This document shows positions 13,512 through 21,599 of a stretch of DNA of 64,000 nucleotides, in pieces (the stretch's first letter is position 1; the number at the start of each line of letters is the position of its first letter). A program made the translations under genes and the position numbers. The notes under the pieces are model-generated. The model saw nothing but the letters and a program-made list of their open reading frames with translations. It had not been told where the DNA came from and did no database searches. This DNA comes from a virus. The DNA is taken from the IMG/VR virus record IMGVR_UViG_3300032334_000335, positions 1-64,000 of that record. One strand, given 5' to 3'.

Positions 13512-16181
13512 ATGAGTTACGTAGATGCTTTCTACAATAGAGAGCAAGACGTTATCAATGTTGTCGAACGTGACGACAAAGGTAACAGACATTTTAAAGA
13601 ATATCCTGCAAGGCATATCTTTTATTACCCTGATCCAAAGGGCAAATATCTTTCAATCAAGGGCGAACCCCTTAGTCGTGTAAGTTCTAAAAACGTTAAA
13701 GAACATCGCAAAGAACTTGCTATCCATTCCAACAAGCGACTGTTTGAAAGTGACATCAATCCAATCTATCGCTGTCTTGAAGACAACTATCTCAATGTTG
13801 ATGCTCCAAAGCTAAATGTAGCGTTCTTCGATATTGAGGTGGACTTCGATCCAGAACGTGGCTATGCGTCACCAGAAGATGCATTTATGCCAATCACTGC
13901 GATCGCTGTTCACTTGCAGTGGATGGACACTATGGTGTGTTTGGCTATTCCTCCAAAGACGCTGTCAATGGCAGAAGCTGAGAAACAGGTTGCTGAGTTT
14001 CCTAACACTATGTTGTTTGATAACGAAGCAAATATGCTAGACACGTTCCTCGATCTCATCAAAGATGCAGATGTGTTAAGCGGTTGGAACAGTGAAGGCT
14101 TTGATATTCCATATACTGTTAATCGTGTTACCAAGGTTCTCAGTAAAGAAGATACACGACGTTTCTGTTTATGGGATCAGTTTCCCAAGAAGCGTGAGTA
14201 TGAAAAATTTGGAAAGACCGCTATAACATATGATCTTGTTGGTCGTGTACACCTAGACAGTCTTGAACTGTATCGCAAGTATACCTATGAAGAACGTCAC
14301 ACCTATCGATTGGATGCTATCGGTGAGATGGAGATCGGTGAAAACAAAACTGTCTACGAAGGCACACTTGATCAGTTATACAATAATGATTTCCGCAAGT
14401 TTATTGAATACAATAGACAAGACTGTGCATTGCTAGACAAACTAGATAAAAAACTAAAGTTCTTGGATCTTGCTAACACACTGGCACATGAATGTACTGT
14501 ATTACTACAGACTACTATGGGTGCTGTTGCTGTTACAGAACAAGCTATTATCAACGAAGCTCATAAGCGTGGCATGATTGTTCCTAATCGTAAGAAGATG
14601 GAAGAACAAGGTGACACACAGGCCGCAGGTGCTTATGTTGCGTATCCAAAGAAAGGCATCCATGAATGGATTGGTTCTCTTGATATTAACAGTCTATATC
14701 CTTCTGCTATTAGGGCTTTGAACATGGGGCCGGAGACCATCGTTGGTCAGTTACGACAAGATGGTACCAAAGCATACATTGAAACAGAGATGGCAAAAGG
14801 CAAATCTTTTGCTTCTGCTTGGGAAGGTATATTCGGTAGTTTAGAATATACAGCAGTTATGGATAGAGACGTTGGACGTGAAATCACTATCGACTGGGAA
14901 GATGGCGGCAGTGATACATTATCGGCAGCACAGGTAAATGATTTAATCTTCGAAAGCAACCAGCCCTGGATGCTGTCAGCGAATGGTACTATCTTCACCT
15001 ACGAGAAAGAAGGTATCATTCCTGGACTGTTAAAGCGTTGGTATGCTGAACGTAAAGACATGCAGGCCAAACTCAAAGACTGTATTAAAGCAGGAAACAA
15101 GATTGAAGAAGAATACTGGGATAAGCGTCAACTCGTTAAAAAGATTAATCTTAATAGCCTTTATGGTGCGATCCTTAATCCTGGTTGCAGGTTTTTCGAT
15201 AATCGTATCGGGCAATCCACTACGTTAACTGGCAGAGCTATTGCTCGACACATGGCCGGTAAAGTCAATGAAATCATAACAGGTGAAAACAATCACATAG
15301 GTAAAGCTATTATCTACGGTGACACAGACTCTTGTTATTTCTCAGCATATACTACGTTAAAAACAGACATTGAAAAAGGTCTTATACCTTGGTCAAAAGA
15401 AAATGTAGTTGATCTTTACGACACCATAGGAGAAGAAGTAAATGGCACATTCCCCAAGTTTATGCAAGATGCTTTCCACTGCCCAAAAACCCGAGGAGAG
15501 GTTATCAAGGCAGGTCGCGAGATTGTTGCTTCCAAAGGATTATTCATCACTAAAAAGCGATACGCAGTTCTCTACTACGACAAAGAAGGAAAACGTGCCG
15601 ATGTCGAAGGTAAACCAGGAAAGATTAAAGCGATGGGGCTTGACCTCAAGCGATCAGATACCCCGGTTGTTATCCAAGACTTCTTGAGCGAAGTGCTGAC
15701 AAAAGTACTTAATGGTGCTGGTAAAGAAGAAGTTCTAGAATATATCGGTGAGTTCCGGACTGAGTTTAAAACTAGGCCTGGTTGGGAGAAAGGTAGTCCC
15801 AAACGTGCTAACAAGATTTCAGAATATCGCGACAAGGAAAAGAAAGCAGGTAAGACTAACATGCCCGGACACGTTCGTGCTAGCCTTAACTGGAATACTT
15901 TGAAGCGCATGATGGATGACAAGTACTCAGTTAACATTACAGATGGTGCCAAAGTCATTGTCTGTAAGATCAAAGATAACCCAATGGGCTATACCTCAGT
16001 TGCCTATCCAGTAGACGAACTGAGATTACCACAATGGTTTAAAGATCTGCCGTTCGACGATGCTGAAATGGAAACAACAGTTATCGACGAAAAGTTAGAA
16101 AACTTGATCGGTGTCTTGGAATGGGACATTAGTTCAACCCGCAATGATAATACATTCAACAAACTATTTGATTTTGAGTGA
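13512..16181 (+). CDS. 43: family-B DNA polymerase, T4 gp43 type
   Basis: 889 aa from the ATG at 13512 with AAGGAG upstream; T4 gp43 has 898. The 3'-5' exonuclease has FFDIEVDF (Asp107, Glu109). The polymerase domain has motif A DINSLYPS (Asp391), motif B KKINLNSLYGA and motif C YGDTDS (602-607). It should replicate the phage genome with proofreading. The last residues, NTFNKLFDFE, are the expected C-terminal clamp-binding tail, and the clamp gene lies 60 bases downstream. The leader contains hairpins that may serve autogenous repression. The same NTFxxLFDF peptide recurs in the DpdA-like protein at 17331. Confidence 0.97.
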   Translation: MSYVDAFYNREQDVINVVERDDKGNRHFKEYPARHIFYYPDPKGKYLSIKGEPLSRVSSKNVKEHRKELAIHSNKRLFESDINPIYRCLEDNYLNVDAPKLNVAFFDIEVDFDPERGYASPEDAFMPITAIAVHLQWMDTMVCLAIPPKTLSMAEAEKQVAEFPNTMLFDNEANMLDTFLDLIKDADVLSGWNSEGFDIPYTVNRVTKVLSKEDTRRFCLWDQFPKKREYEKFGKTAITYDLVGRVHLDSLELYRKYTYEERHTYRLDAIGEMEIGENKTVYEGTLDQLYNNDFRKFIEYNRQDCALLDKLDKKLKFLDLANTLAHECTVLLQTTMGAVAVTEQAIINEAHKRGMIVPNRKKMEEQGDTQAAGAYVAYPKKGIHEWIGSLDINSLYPSAIRALNMGPETIVGQLRQDGTKAYIETEMAKGKSFASAWEGIFGSLEYTAVMDRDVGREITIDWEDGGSDTLSAAQVNDLIFESNQPWMLSANGTIFTYEKEGIIPGLLKRWYAERKDMQAKLKDCIKAGNKIEEEYWDKRQLVKKINLNSLYGAILNPGCRFFDNRIGQSTTLTGRAIARHMAGKVNEIITGENNHIGKAIIYGDTDSCYFSAYTTLKTDIEKGLIPWSKENVVDLYDTIGEEVNGTFPKFMQDAFHCPKTRGEVIKAGREIVASKGLFITKKRYAVLYYDKEGKRADVEGKPGKIKAMGLDLKRSDTPVVIQDFLSEVLTKVLNGAGKEEVLEYIGEFRTEFKTRPGWEKGSPKRANKISEYRDKEKKAGKTNMPGHVRASLNWNTLKRMMDDKYSVNITDGAKVIVCKIKDNPMGYTSVAYPVDELRLPQWFKDLPFDDAEMETTVIDEKLENLIGVLEWDISSTRNDNTFNKLFDFE

Positions 16182-16189
16182 TTTAGCTC

Positions 16190-16218
16190 TTGCTTTTCAC
16201 TCACGATCTAAATATAAT
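16190..16218 (+). promoter_or_regulatory. candidate promoter for the sliding clamp
   Basis: A perfect TATAAT at 16213-16218 preceded by TTGCTT (16190-16195) at 17 bases. AGGAG follows 12 bases after the -10 box. The -35 match is partial. A 7-bp stem (16175-16181 with 16197-16203) overlaps the region. Confidence 0.5.
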
Positions 16219-16241
16219 CTTAATATACAGGAGAATTCTCA

Positions 16242-16979
16242 ATGAAAGACATTTTACAAGATATCGTATCACATACGCAAAATCTAGGCTTCCTTACTAC
16301 AGTTAAAGTAACAGGCACAGAAGAAAAGACAACCATTAACTCGATGGCGGATGACCGTTCAGTTATTATGGAAGCAGAAACCAGTGCGCCATACGCAGAT
16401 ATGCTAGGTGTATTTGGTATGCCGCAACTTAACAAGTTGAAGTATTTGTTAGACGGTGCTGAATACAAAGACGATGCTAAGATCAGCGTTACCTTTGCAG
16501 AACGCAACGGCGAAACTATTCCAGTTGGCATACACTTTGAAAACAAAGACGGTGACTTTAAAAACGACTATCGTTTTATGAATAGTGAAATCATCAACGA
16601 AAAGATGAAGACTGTCAAGTTCCGTGGTGTTAAGTGGGATGTAGAAGTTGAGCCAACTGTTTCAGCAGTACAGCGTTTCAACTTCCAAGCAGGTGCTAAC
16701 AATGAGCATCCGACATTCCTTGCTAAAACAGACGGCGGTAACTTGAAGTTCATCTTCGGTGATGCTTCAACACACGGTGGCGAGTTTATTTTTGCACAGA
16801 ACGTTGCAGGCAAACTAGATCGCGGTTGGACTTGGCCAGTGTTGCCAATCTTGAGCATTTTAAAGATTGCAGATGTAAACAACACCAAGATGTCGTTGTC
16901 AAATGAAGGTGCTATTCAGATTACTCTTGATAGCGGATTGGCAACTTACAAATATATTATTCCAGCACAAGCTGCCTAA
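16242..16979 (+). CDS. 45: DNA polymerase sliding clamp, T4 gp45 type
   Basis: 245 aa, slightly longer than T4 gp45 (228). The order gp43-gp45 and two-domain beta-rich pattern identify it; the FGMPQLNKLKYLL segment (about residues 58-70) is the family's helix region and a KYIIPAQ end closes the fold. Trimeric clamps encircle DNA, tether the polymerase and, in T4, also activate late promoters through gp55 and gp33, neither of which is in this window. A strong ribosome-binding site (AGGAG) and a TATAAT promoter precede it. It sits directly upstream of the DpdA-like gene with a putative clamp-binding peptide. Confidence 0.88.
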   Translation: MKDILQDIVSHTQNLGFLTTVKVTGTEEKTTINSMADDRSVIMEAETSAPYADMLGVFGMPQLNKLKYLLDGAEYKDDAKISVTFAERNGETIPVGIHFENKDGDFKNDYRFMNSEIINEKMKTVKFRGVKWDVEVEPTVSAVQRFNFQAGANNEHPTFLAKTDGGNLKFIFGDASTHGGEFIFAQNVAGKLDRGWTWPVLPILSILKIADVNNTKMSLSNEGAIQITLDSGLATYKYIIPAQAA

Positions 16980-16981
16980 AT

Positions 16982-17347
16982 ATGATCAAAGGTCTACAAG
17001 GTAATATAGGCATTACAGTCAGTGGTGGCGATACTAGTGTGCCTTATGTTAACAACAATCCTAGTAACCCTATGCAGGGTATGATGCGTATTAATGGCAC
17101 TGACATACAGGTGTTTGATGGCAACTCTTGGTTGAACTTGAGCACCAGCTATGCAACTGTAGGCCTAGATTCCGAAACACAGAATCTGTTGAACTGGGCA
17201 AGGAGTAAACAGAAGCAAGAGATTGACTTACTAGAACTAGCTACAAAAAACGAAGCCGTTCGTATTGCATTAGAAAATGTAAAAAAGGCACAAGATCAAC
17301 TTACTATAACAGCACATTTATCGAGAGACCATGAAACAACCAGTTAA
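16982..17347 (+). CDS. hypothetical protein, beta head and coiled-coil tail
   Basis: 121 aa, 2 bases after the clamp gene and overlapping the next gene by 17 bases. The N-terminal 60 residues look like a small beta domain (MRINGTDIQVFDGNSWLNL) of the type found in fibre-attached proteins. Residues 65-115 are a charged helix, likely a coiled coil. Its position between replication genes is unlike its virion-protein look. Not recognised. Confidence 0.65.
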   Translation: MIKGLQGNIGITVSGGDTSVPYVNNNPSNPMQGMMRINGTDIQVFDGNSWLNLSTSYATVGLDSETQNLLNWARSKQKQEIDLLELATKNEAVRIALENVKKAQDQLTITAHLSRDHETTS

Positions 17348-18941
17348 CTTAACACCATTACAGAAAGACTATGCTGTGTATTTGCCAGCTATCAGTTCTT
17401 TCTATTCAACATATGTTGCCAAGCAACGTCTAGAAGAGTTTGTTCCTAATGATCGCATTCCGCAAGGATTTGATCGTGGCATTGAAGGCATGAACTTCTT
17501 AAATGCTGACGAAGGATACTTTACCTACAAGTATGCTTTGTATTCAGCAGGTCACGCACAACTTGATTTAGAAAAGTCAATGGAACAAGAGTCAATGATC
17601 CAACAACGTGATCGACCTAACACAATGATCTTAGGTGACTCTGGCGGATACCAGATTGGTAAAGGTGTTCTTAAGTTTGACTGGTTGAACTTTGAAGGTC
17701 CAGAAGCCAACAAGACTCGTAAAAAGATTCTCGAATGGTTAGAGTTAACTGCTGATTGGTCAATGATGCTGGACGTGCCGACTTGGGCTTGTGACCATAT
17801 TCATAGTCCAAAGACTGGATTGAAAACATTTGAAGACTGTTTGGAAAAGACACGTTTCAATAACGACTACTTCTTACAGAATCGTCTTGGTCAAACTAAG
17901 TGGCTGAATGTGCTTCAAGGCGGTGACTGGGATACTGCTGAGAAATGGTATCGTGGTGTTGTAGAGTTCAGTGATCCTAAAGGCAAGTACGCTGGCAAGG
18001 AAGCAGAAGGTTGGGCCTTCGGTGGTGCTAATATGTGTAAGATGGATATTACACTCAAGCGTCTAATGACTATGCGTGACGAAGGTATGCTTACAGGTAA
18101 GAACTGGATTCACTTCTTGGGTACAGCACAACTTGACTGGAGTTGCTACCTAACACAGATCCAACGTCAGATCCGTAAACATATTAATCCAGAACTTACT
18201 ATTAGTTTTGACTGTGCAAGTCCGTTTATTGCTACTGCTCACGGTCTTGTCTACACAAACGCACAACATACCAATAAGCGTTGGTCGGTTATTATGGACA
18301 AGGCTCCTGATAACAAAGCACTTTCAGGACGTCATGATATTCCGTTTCCGTTTGAAAGCGAGTTTGCAAGTCGTTTAACCATGGGTGACATCGCATACTA
18401 TAACTACGGTGTTCGTAAGACAGACGAAGAACTCGGCGGAGTTAAGTTTAATCATTTAAATCCAGAACACTATCACGAAGTACCTCGTCTTAATAAGCTA
18501 GGTAAGATTCCAAATAAGACTAGTTGGGATAGTTTTAGTTACGCATTGATGATGGGCCATAATGTTGAATGCCATATCAAAGCAGTTCAACGTGCTCAAC
18601 AGTTAATGGATATCGAATGTGCTAGATTTAAGCCAGATTGGCGCACTTGGGGTCTTGAAGGTAAGAAAGAAATCGAGTTTAGTGACTGGGTTCCACGTAA
18701 GATTCTATACTTTGGTACATTTGTTGAAGAACTGTTTAATACTAAGACCAAATCAGAAGCATTTGATATGATTGAGACTGCCGGACAGTTCTTAAAATCA
18801 CTGGAAGGTGCTCGACTACAAGGTGGCCCTGCTGCTAATACATTTGGTAGTTTATTTGATTTTGACGATGGCAAGAAATCCACTGAGATTGATTTTGCAA
18901 ATCCGGACGATGATGACCTAAATAGTCTTGTAGCTGAATAA
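17331..18941 (+). CDS. dpdA: DpdA-like DNA 7-deazaguanine transglycosylase with clamp-binding-like peptide
   Basis: 536 aa, TGT-superfamily barrel. Recognisable elements are GDSGGYQ (102-108, the TGT DSGGFQ substrate-pocket motif), MMLDVP (Asp148), NVLQGGD (193-199), AFGG (229-232) and SFDCASP with Asp294 aligned to the TGT nucleophile in FDCVxP. The Cys-x-Cys zinc site of tRNA-type TGT is missing, as in phage DpdA. DpdA swaps guanine in DNA for a 7-deazaguanine base such as preQ0. FolE and QueE in this window supply precursors. Residues 503-512 read NTFGSLFDFD, nearly the polymerase C-terminal tail NTFNKLFDFE, so it may bind the clamp encoded two genes upstream. The C-terminus is acidic. Confidence 0.8.
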   Translation: MKQPVNLTPLQKDYAVYLPAISSFYSTYVAKQRLEEFVPNDRIPQGFDRGIEGMNFLNADEGYFTYKYALYSAGHAQLDLEKSMEQESMIQQRDRPNTMILGDSGGYQIGKGVLKFDWLNFEGPEANKTRKKILEWLELTADWSMMLDVPTWACDHIHSPKTGLKTFEDCLEKTRFNNDYFLQNRLGQTKWLNVLQGGDWDTAEKWYRGVVEFSDPKGKYAGKEAEGWAFGGANMCKMDITLKRLMTMRDEGMLTGKNWIHFLGTAQLDWSCYLTQIQRQIRKHINPELTISFDCASPFIATAHGLVYTNAQHTNKRWSVIMDKAPDNKALSGRHDIPFPFESEFASRLTMGDIAYYNYGVRKTDEELGGVKFNHLNPEHYHEVPRLNKLGKIPNKTSWDSFSYALMMGHNVECHIKAVQRAQQLMDIECARFKPDWRTWGLEGKKEIEFSDWVPRKILYFGTFVEELFNTKTKSEAFDMIETAGQFLKSLEGARLQGGPAANTFGSLFDFDDGKKSTEIDFANPDDDDLNSLVAE

Positions 18942-18951
18942 GGAGAATGTT

Positions 18952-19137
18952 ATGTATGAGCTTCGAATCAAACATTTGGAAGATGCACACCGTGCTTTGG
19001 ACAAACAAATTGATACTTTGGAAAAAAATGGCTTGTTTGAAGATCTAAAGTTAGAGAAATTGAAGAAAGAAAGGTTGCTCTTAAAGGACAAACTTGCTAT
19101 ACTAAAGCGTAAACAAGAACTCCACACACAGGCGTAA
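18952..19137 (+). CDS. small coiled-coil protein, DUF465/YdcH-like
   Basis: 61 aa, almost entirely a heptad-rich helix with the pattern HLEDAHRALDKQIDTLEK, then a second helix of Leu, Lys and Glu. This is the look of YdcH-type DUF465 hairpin proteins, whose role is unknown. AAGGAGAA precedes the ATG. It overlaps or abuts no catalytic gene that would explain it. Confidence 0.65.
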   Translation: MYELRIKHLEDAHRALDKQIDTLEKNGLFEDLKLEKLKKERLLLKDKLAILKRKQELHTQA

Positions 19138-19138
19138 C

Positions 19139-19342
19139 ATGGCATCATTCACCCTTAATCGAACACAAGTTGAAAAACTTGCTAAGATGGCGGCACACTT
19201 CAAGGAAGTAGATTGGTTCGTCCTTGAGGAAACACATACAAGCGGCATTGGCCCTACGGTCACTGTCAAGTTCAATCTTTTCAACGATGATGACAAAGAC
19301 ATTGACACCACCGTTGATATCACCGATGTGAGTACCTGGTAA
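19139..19342 (+). CDS. small hypothetical protein
   Basis: 67 aa, starting 1 base after the preceding stop; its stop overlaps the next ATG. The sequence is a helix (QVEKLAKMAAHF) followed by beta strands with acidic loops (NDDDKDIDTTVDITD). Not recognised. Confidence 0.6.
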   Translation: MASFTLNRTQVEKLAKMAAHFKEVDWFVLEETHTSGIGPTVTVKFNLFNDDDKDIDTTVDITDVSTW

Positions 19343-19806
19343 TGAAACAAGAACTAGACGCATTGCTATGCGAGAAGTATCCTAAGATGATGGTTAACCG
19401 CAACAAGAACATGCAGGAAACTTGTATGTGTTGGGGCTTTGAATGCGGTGATGGTTGGTTTAATATTCTTGATCAACTGATGGGCAATATTCAACATCAT
19501 ATTGATTGGAAGAATCGAAAAGAAGAAGTTGTTCCACAAGTGACCCTAGATCAAGTTAAAGAAAAGTTTGGCACACTGCGTTTCTACTACCAAGGCGGTG
19601 ATGACTACATCAGCGGTCTTGTTAGCATGGCAGAATCAATGTCGGGTATCACCTGCGAAGGCTGTGGTGCTCAAGCTAAGACAAACTGGCCTAAAGCTGA
19701 GAATGGCGGCATCGGTGGCTGGGTTCGTACCATATGTGCTCCTTGCGAAACTAAGCGTGAAGAAGAACGTGCCAAATATATGAAATCACAAGGATTCGAA
19801 GAATGA
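19342..19806 (+). CDS. zinc-finger phage protein
   Basis: 154 aa. Contains the segment VKEKFGTLRFYYQGGDD common in many phage proteins of unknown function. A four-Cys zinc ribbon follows at about residues 105-135 (CEGCG and CAPC). Cys residues near the N-terminus (CMCWGFEC) may bind a second metal. Cytoplasmic. Widespread conservation suggests a general role such as nucleic-acid binding, but no activity can be named. Overlaps both neighbours by a few bases. Confidence 0.7.
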   Translation: MKQELDALLCEKYPKMMVNRNKNMQETCMCWGFECGDGWFNILDQLMGNIQHHIDWKNRKEEVVPQVTLDQVKEKFGTLRFYYQGGDDYISGLVSMAESMSGITCEGCGAQAKTNWPKAENGGIGGWVRTICAPCETKREEERAKYMKSQGFEE

Positions 19807-19991
19807 AGTGCGACCTATGCGGTAAGGAGTATGACTCCGAGTGTGATTATCGGCAGGGTCGCTGCCCTCATCACCCATCAATGGTAGATAGTATTTTAGC
19901 TGATCCGTATAAAGCAAGATACTATAATCTTTTACAATCAATCAAAAACTTTTTCACAAAGAAAGACTGCGACTGCGGTCACAATCACTAA
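19803..19991 (+). CDS. small zinc-ribbon protein
   Basis: 62 aa. The N-terminal CDLCGKEYDSEC with RCPHH looks like a Cys/His zinc site, and the C-terminus CDCGHNH may hold a second. ATGA overlap with the upstream zinc-finger gene suggests they are made together. Function unknown. Confidence 0.65.
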   Translation: MKCDLCGKEYDSECDYRQGRCPHHPSMVDSILADPYKARYYNLLQSIKNFFTKKDCDCGHNH

Positions 19992-20548
19992 TGAAACGAA
20001 ACTATAACACAGGCGTTGAAGAAGCTGTAACATTCTTCACAGGTATAGAGATTGAAAAGACTCCTGCTTACGGAATGAAAACTCTATTTGTAGTAGGTGT
20101 TCACGATCCTTATACAATTTTAGATATTGTAAAAGAATCTAGATCATATAACGACGAATCTAAACATATTACACACATTTACTTTGGTGCCAATCAAAGT
20201 TTTAAGACTAACGGTGTCAATGATATTGAAACTTGGCGTCCTTGGGAAAATATGATCTATGTCTGCCTAGACAGCGAGTATGATCTTTGGTGTACACTTG
20301 ACTTCGATGTTCGTGAAGTAGAAGGCTTATTGGAAAGTGGCTTAACTGAGAAGCGTCAGTTTATTCCGCAGATTTCGGTTAAACTGCCCTATTTACAACA
20401 GCTGGGATATAATGCTACAATAAAGCTAGACGACAAAGATTTTAAAGCGACAAATCACGGAGTGTGGTGCCATAACCTCCATGACCTACTAGATAGAAAT
20501 AAGTTTACTAGTTGGGATCAATATGGTAAAGATGAGATTATCAAATGA
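19991..20548 (+). CDS. hypothetical protein in the DpdA-FolE interval
   Basis: 185 aa. A Rossmann-like alternation is suggested by TLFVVGVHDPYTILDIV and KHITHIYFGANQSF, followed by WENMIYVCLD and a LDDKDFKATNHGVWCHNLHDL segment with His and Cys that could be catalytic or metal-binding. I do not recognise the family. It is joined by overlaps to genes on each side and lies between the DpdA-like and FolE genes, so a part in the same pathway is possible but unproven. Confidence 0.65.
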   Translation: MKRNYNTGVEEAVTFFTGIEIEKTPAYGMKTLFVVGVHDPYTILDIVKESRSYNDESKHITHIYFGANQSFKTNGVNDIETWRPWENMIYVCLDSEYDLWCTLDFDVREVEGLLESGLTEKRQFIPQISVKLPYLQQLGYNATIKLDDKDFKATNHGVWCHNLHDLLDRNKFTSWDQYGKDEIIK

Positions 20549-20922
20549 GTGGTGGATACGCAGTAGCATCAACAGCAAAGCAGAGACGCATTCCTAGGAT
20601 CTCTAGTAATCGCGGTCCTCGGCCAAGACAATACATAGAAAAAAACACAATGAAACTAACATTCAAACAAAGACTACGCAACTGGTTGCTTAATGACGGC
20701 GACGATTTCGAACAAATGTCTGAAGACTGCGAAGGTCCAGAACTACATTCTCAAGGATTTCGCTTACAAGTTTACGGTGCCAGTGGCGGCACTATTGTAG
20801 AAACTACCAAGTACGACCGTAAGAGTGATGAGAATCGTCACAGTCTACACGTAGTCACTGAGGATAAAGACCTTGGTGAAGAACTAGCTAAAATCATCAC
20901 TATGGAACAGTTACGCTCATGA
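20545..20922 (+). CDS. hypothetical protein
   Basis: 125 aa from the ATG at 20545 (ATGA overlap). The first 35 residues are basic (KQRRIPRISSNRGPRPRQ) and an internal ATG at 20650 would give a protein starting MKLTFKQRLRNWLL, which is also plausible. The remainder has a beta-rich region around GASGGTIVETTKYD. The family is not recognised. Confidence 0.6.
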   Translation: MSGGYAVASTAKQRRIPRISSNRGPRPRQYIEKNTMKLTFKQRLRNWLLNDGDDFEQMSEDCEGPELHSQGFRLQVYGASGGTIVETTKYDRKSDENRHSLHVVTEDKDLGEELAKIITMEQLRS

Positions 20923-21314
20923 TTATCAAACAAGACATCCGACCACTTAAAATGATATGGGTCACTTTCCGCAAGGAAGGCATTCATAAATATCCTGCGG
21001 CACTAACAGATCCAAATCTAGCTACAGGAGACGAATATGATGTATCGTTTTTGGGTTATCCTCATCGCCACATCTTTCATTTCCGGGTGTGGATCAATGT
21101 GCTCCATAATGACAGGGACATCGAGTTCATCCAGTTCAAACGATGGCTCGAGTCGCTGTATAATGGTCAAGGTTCCGTTCTGAGCCTAGACTATAAAAGT
21201 TGCGAAATGATGTCAGATGATCTACATGACATCATTAGCAAGAAGTATCCAGGTCGTGAGATTTGGATTGAGGTCTCCGAAGACGGAGAAAATGGTTCAT
21301 TTATTAAGTACTAA
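20919..21314 (+). CDS. possible divergent QueD/PTPS-like T-fold protein
   Basis: 131 aa. His23, His49 and His51 (EGIHKYP and YPHRHIFHFRV) show the same order and spacing as the zinc triad of 6-pyruvoyltetrahydropterin synthases (rat His23, 48, 50), followed by DIEFIQFKRWL in place of the MVxDFxxLK strand-helix, then LDYKSCEMM (compare LDHKxLN) and IWIEVSEDGEN (compare the VxVxET end). The catalytic Cys of QueD, four residues before the first His of HxH, is replaced by Leu, and the DH pair is DY. QueD makes carboxytetrahydropterin for QueE, so the location between DpdA-like and FolE genes fits. It could instead be an unrelated conserved phage protein. Confidence 0.45.
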   Translation: MIIKQDIRPLKMIWVTFRKEGIHKYPAALTDPNLATGDEYDVSFLGYPHRHIFHFRVWINVLHNDRDIEFIQFKRWLESLYNGQGSVLSLDYKSCEMMSDDLHDIISKKYPGREIWIEVSEDGENGSFIKY

Positions 21315-21332
21315 CTAGAAGAAGAGGCTGCA

Positions 21333-21599
21333 ATGGCTAAGAACTACAAGGATTATTCCTATTTTGAAAACCGCCCAGATGTTGTCAAGGTCTTTGATGA
21401 TCTTGATGCATACTTGGATTACTGCAGAATTGAACTCTGCGATTTTAACCCAGCAGATCTTTATCGCAAAGATTCTGCAAACTATCAGGCTTACCTACAA
21501 AGTAAGCGACCACGCCGGCCTTGGGTAGATCGAGGCGAACGTAAACCTTACCAAGGTAAAAATCCAAGGCCATATAACAATGACCGTTTTTCTCGTTGA
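21333..21599 (+). CDS. small basic-tailed hypothetical protein
   Basis: 88 aa. An acidic helical N-terminal half (DVVKVFDDLDAYLDYC) is followed by an Arg, Pro and Lys-rich tail (KRPRRPWVDRGERKPYQG) that may contact nucleic acid. GAAGAGG precedes the ATG. It overlaps the glycosyltransferase start by 20 bases. Not recognised further. Confidence 0.65.
   Translation: MAKNYKDYSYFENRPDVVKVFDDLDAYLDYCRIELCDFNPADLYRKDSANYQAYLQSKRPRRPWVDRGERKPYQGKNPRPYNNDRFSR

Noticed and set aside
16175-16203. 7-bp stem between polymerase and clamp genes as a terminator
   Set aside because: The loop is long (15 bases) and no T-run follows; it overlaps the polymerase stop and the candidate clamp promoter, so I list only the promoter.
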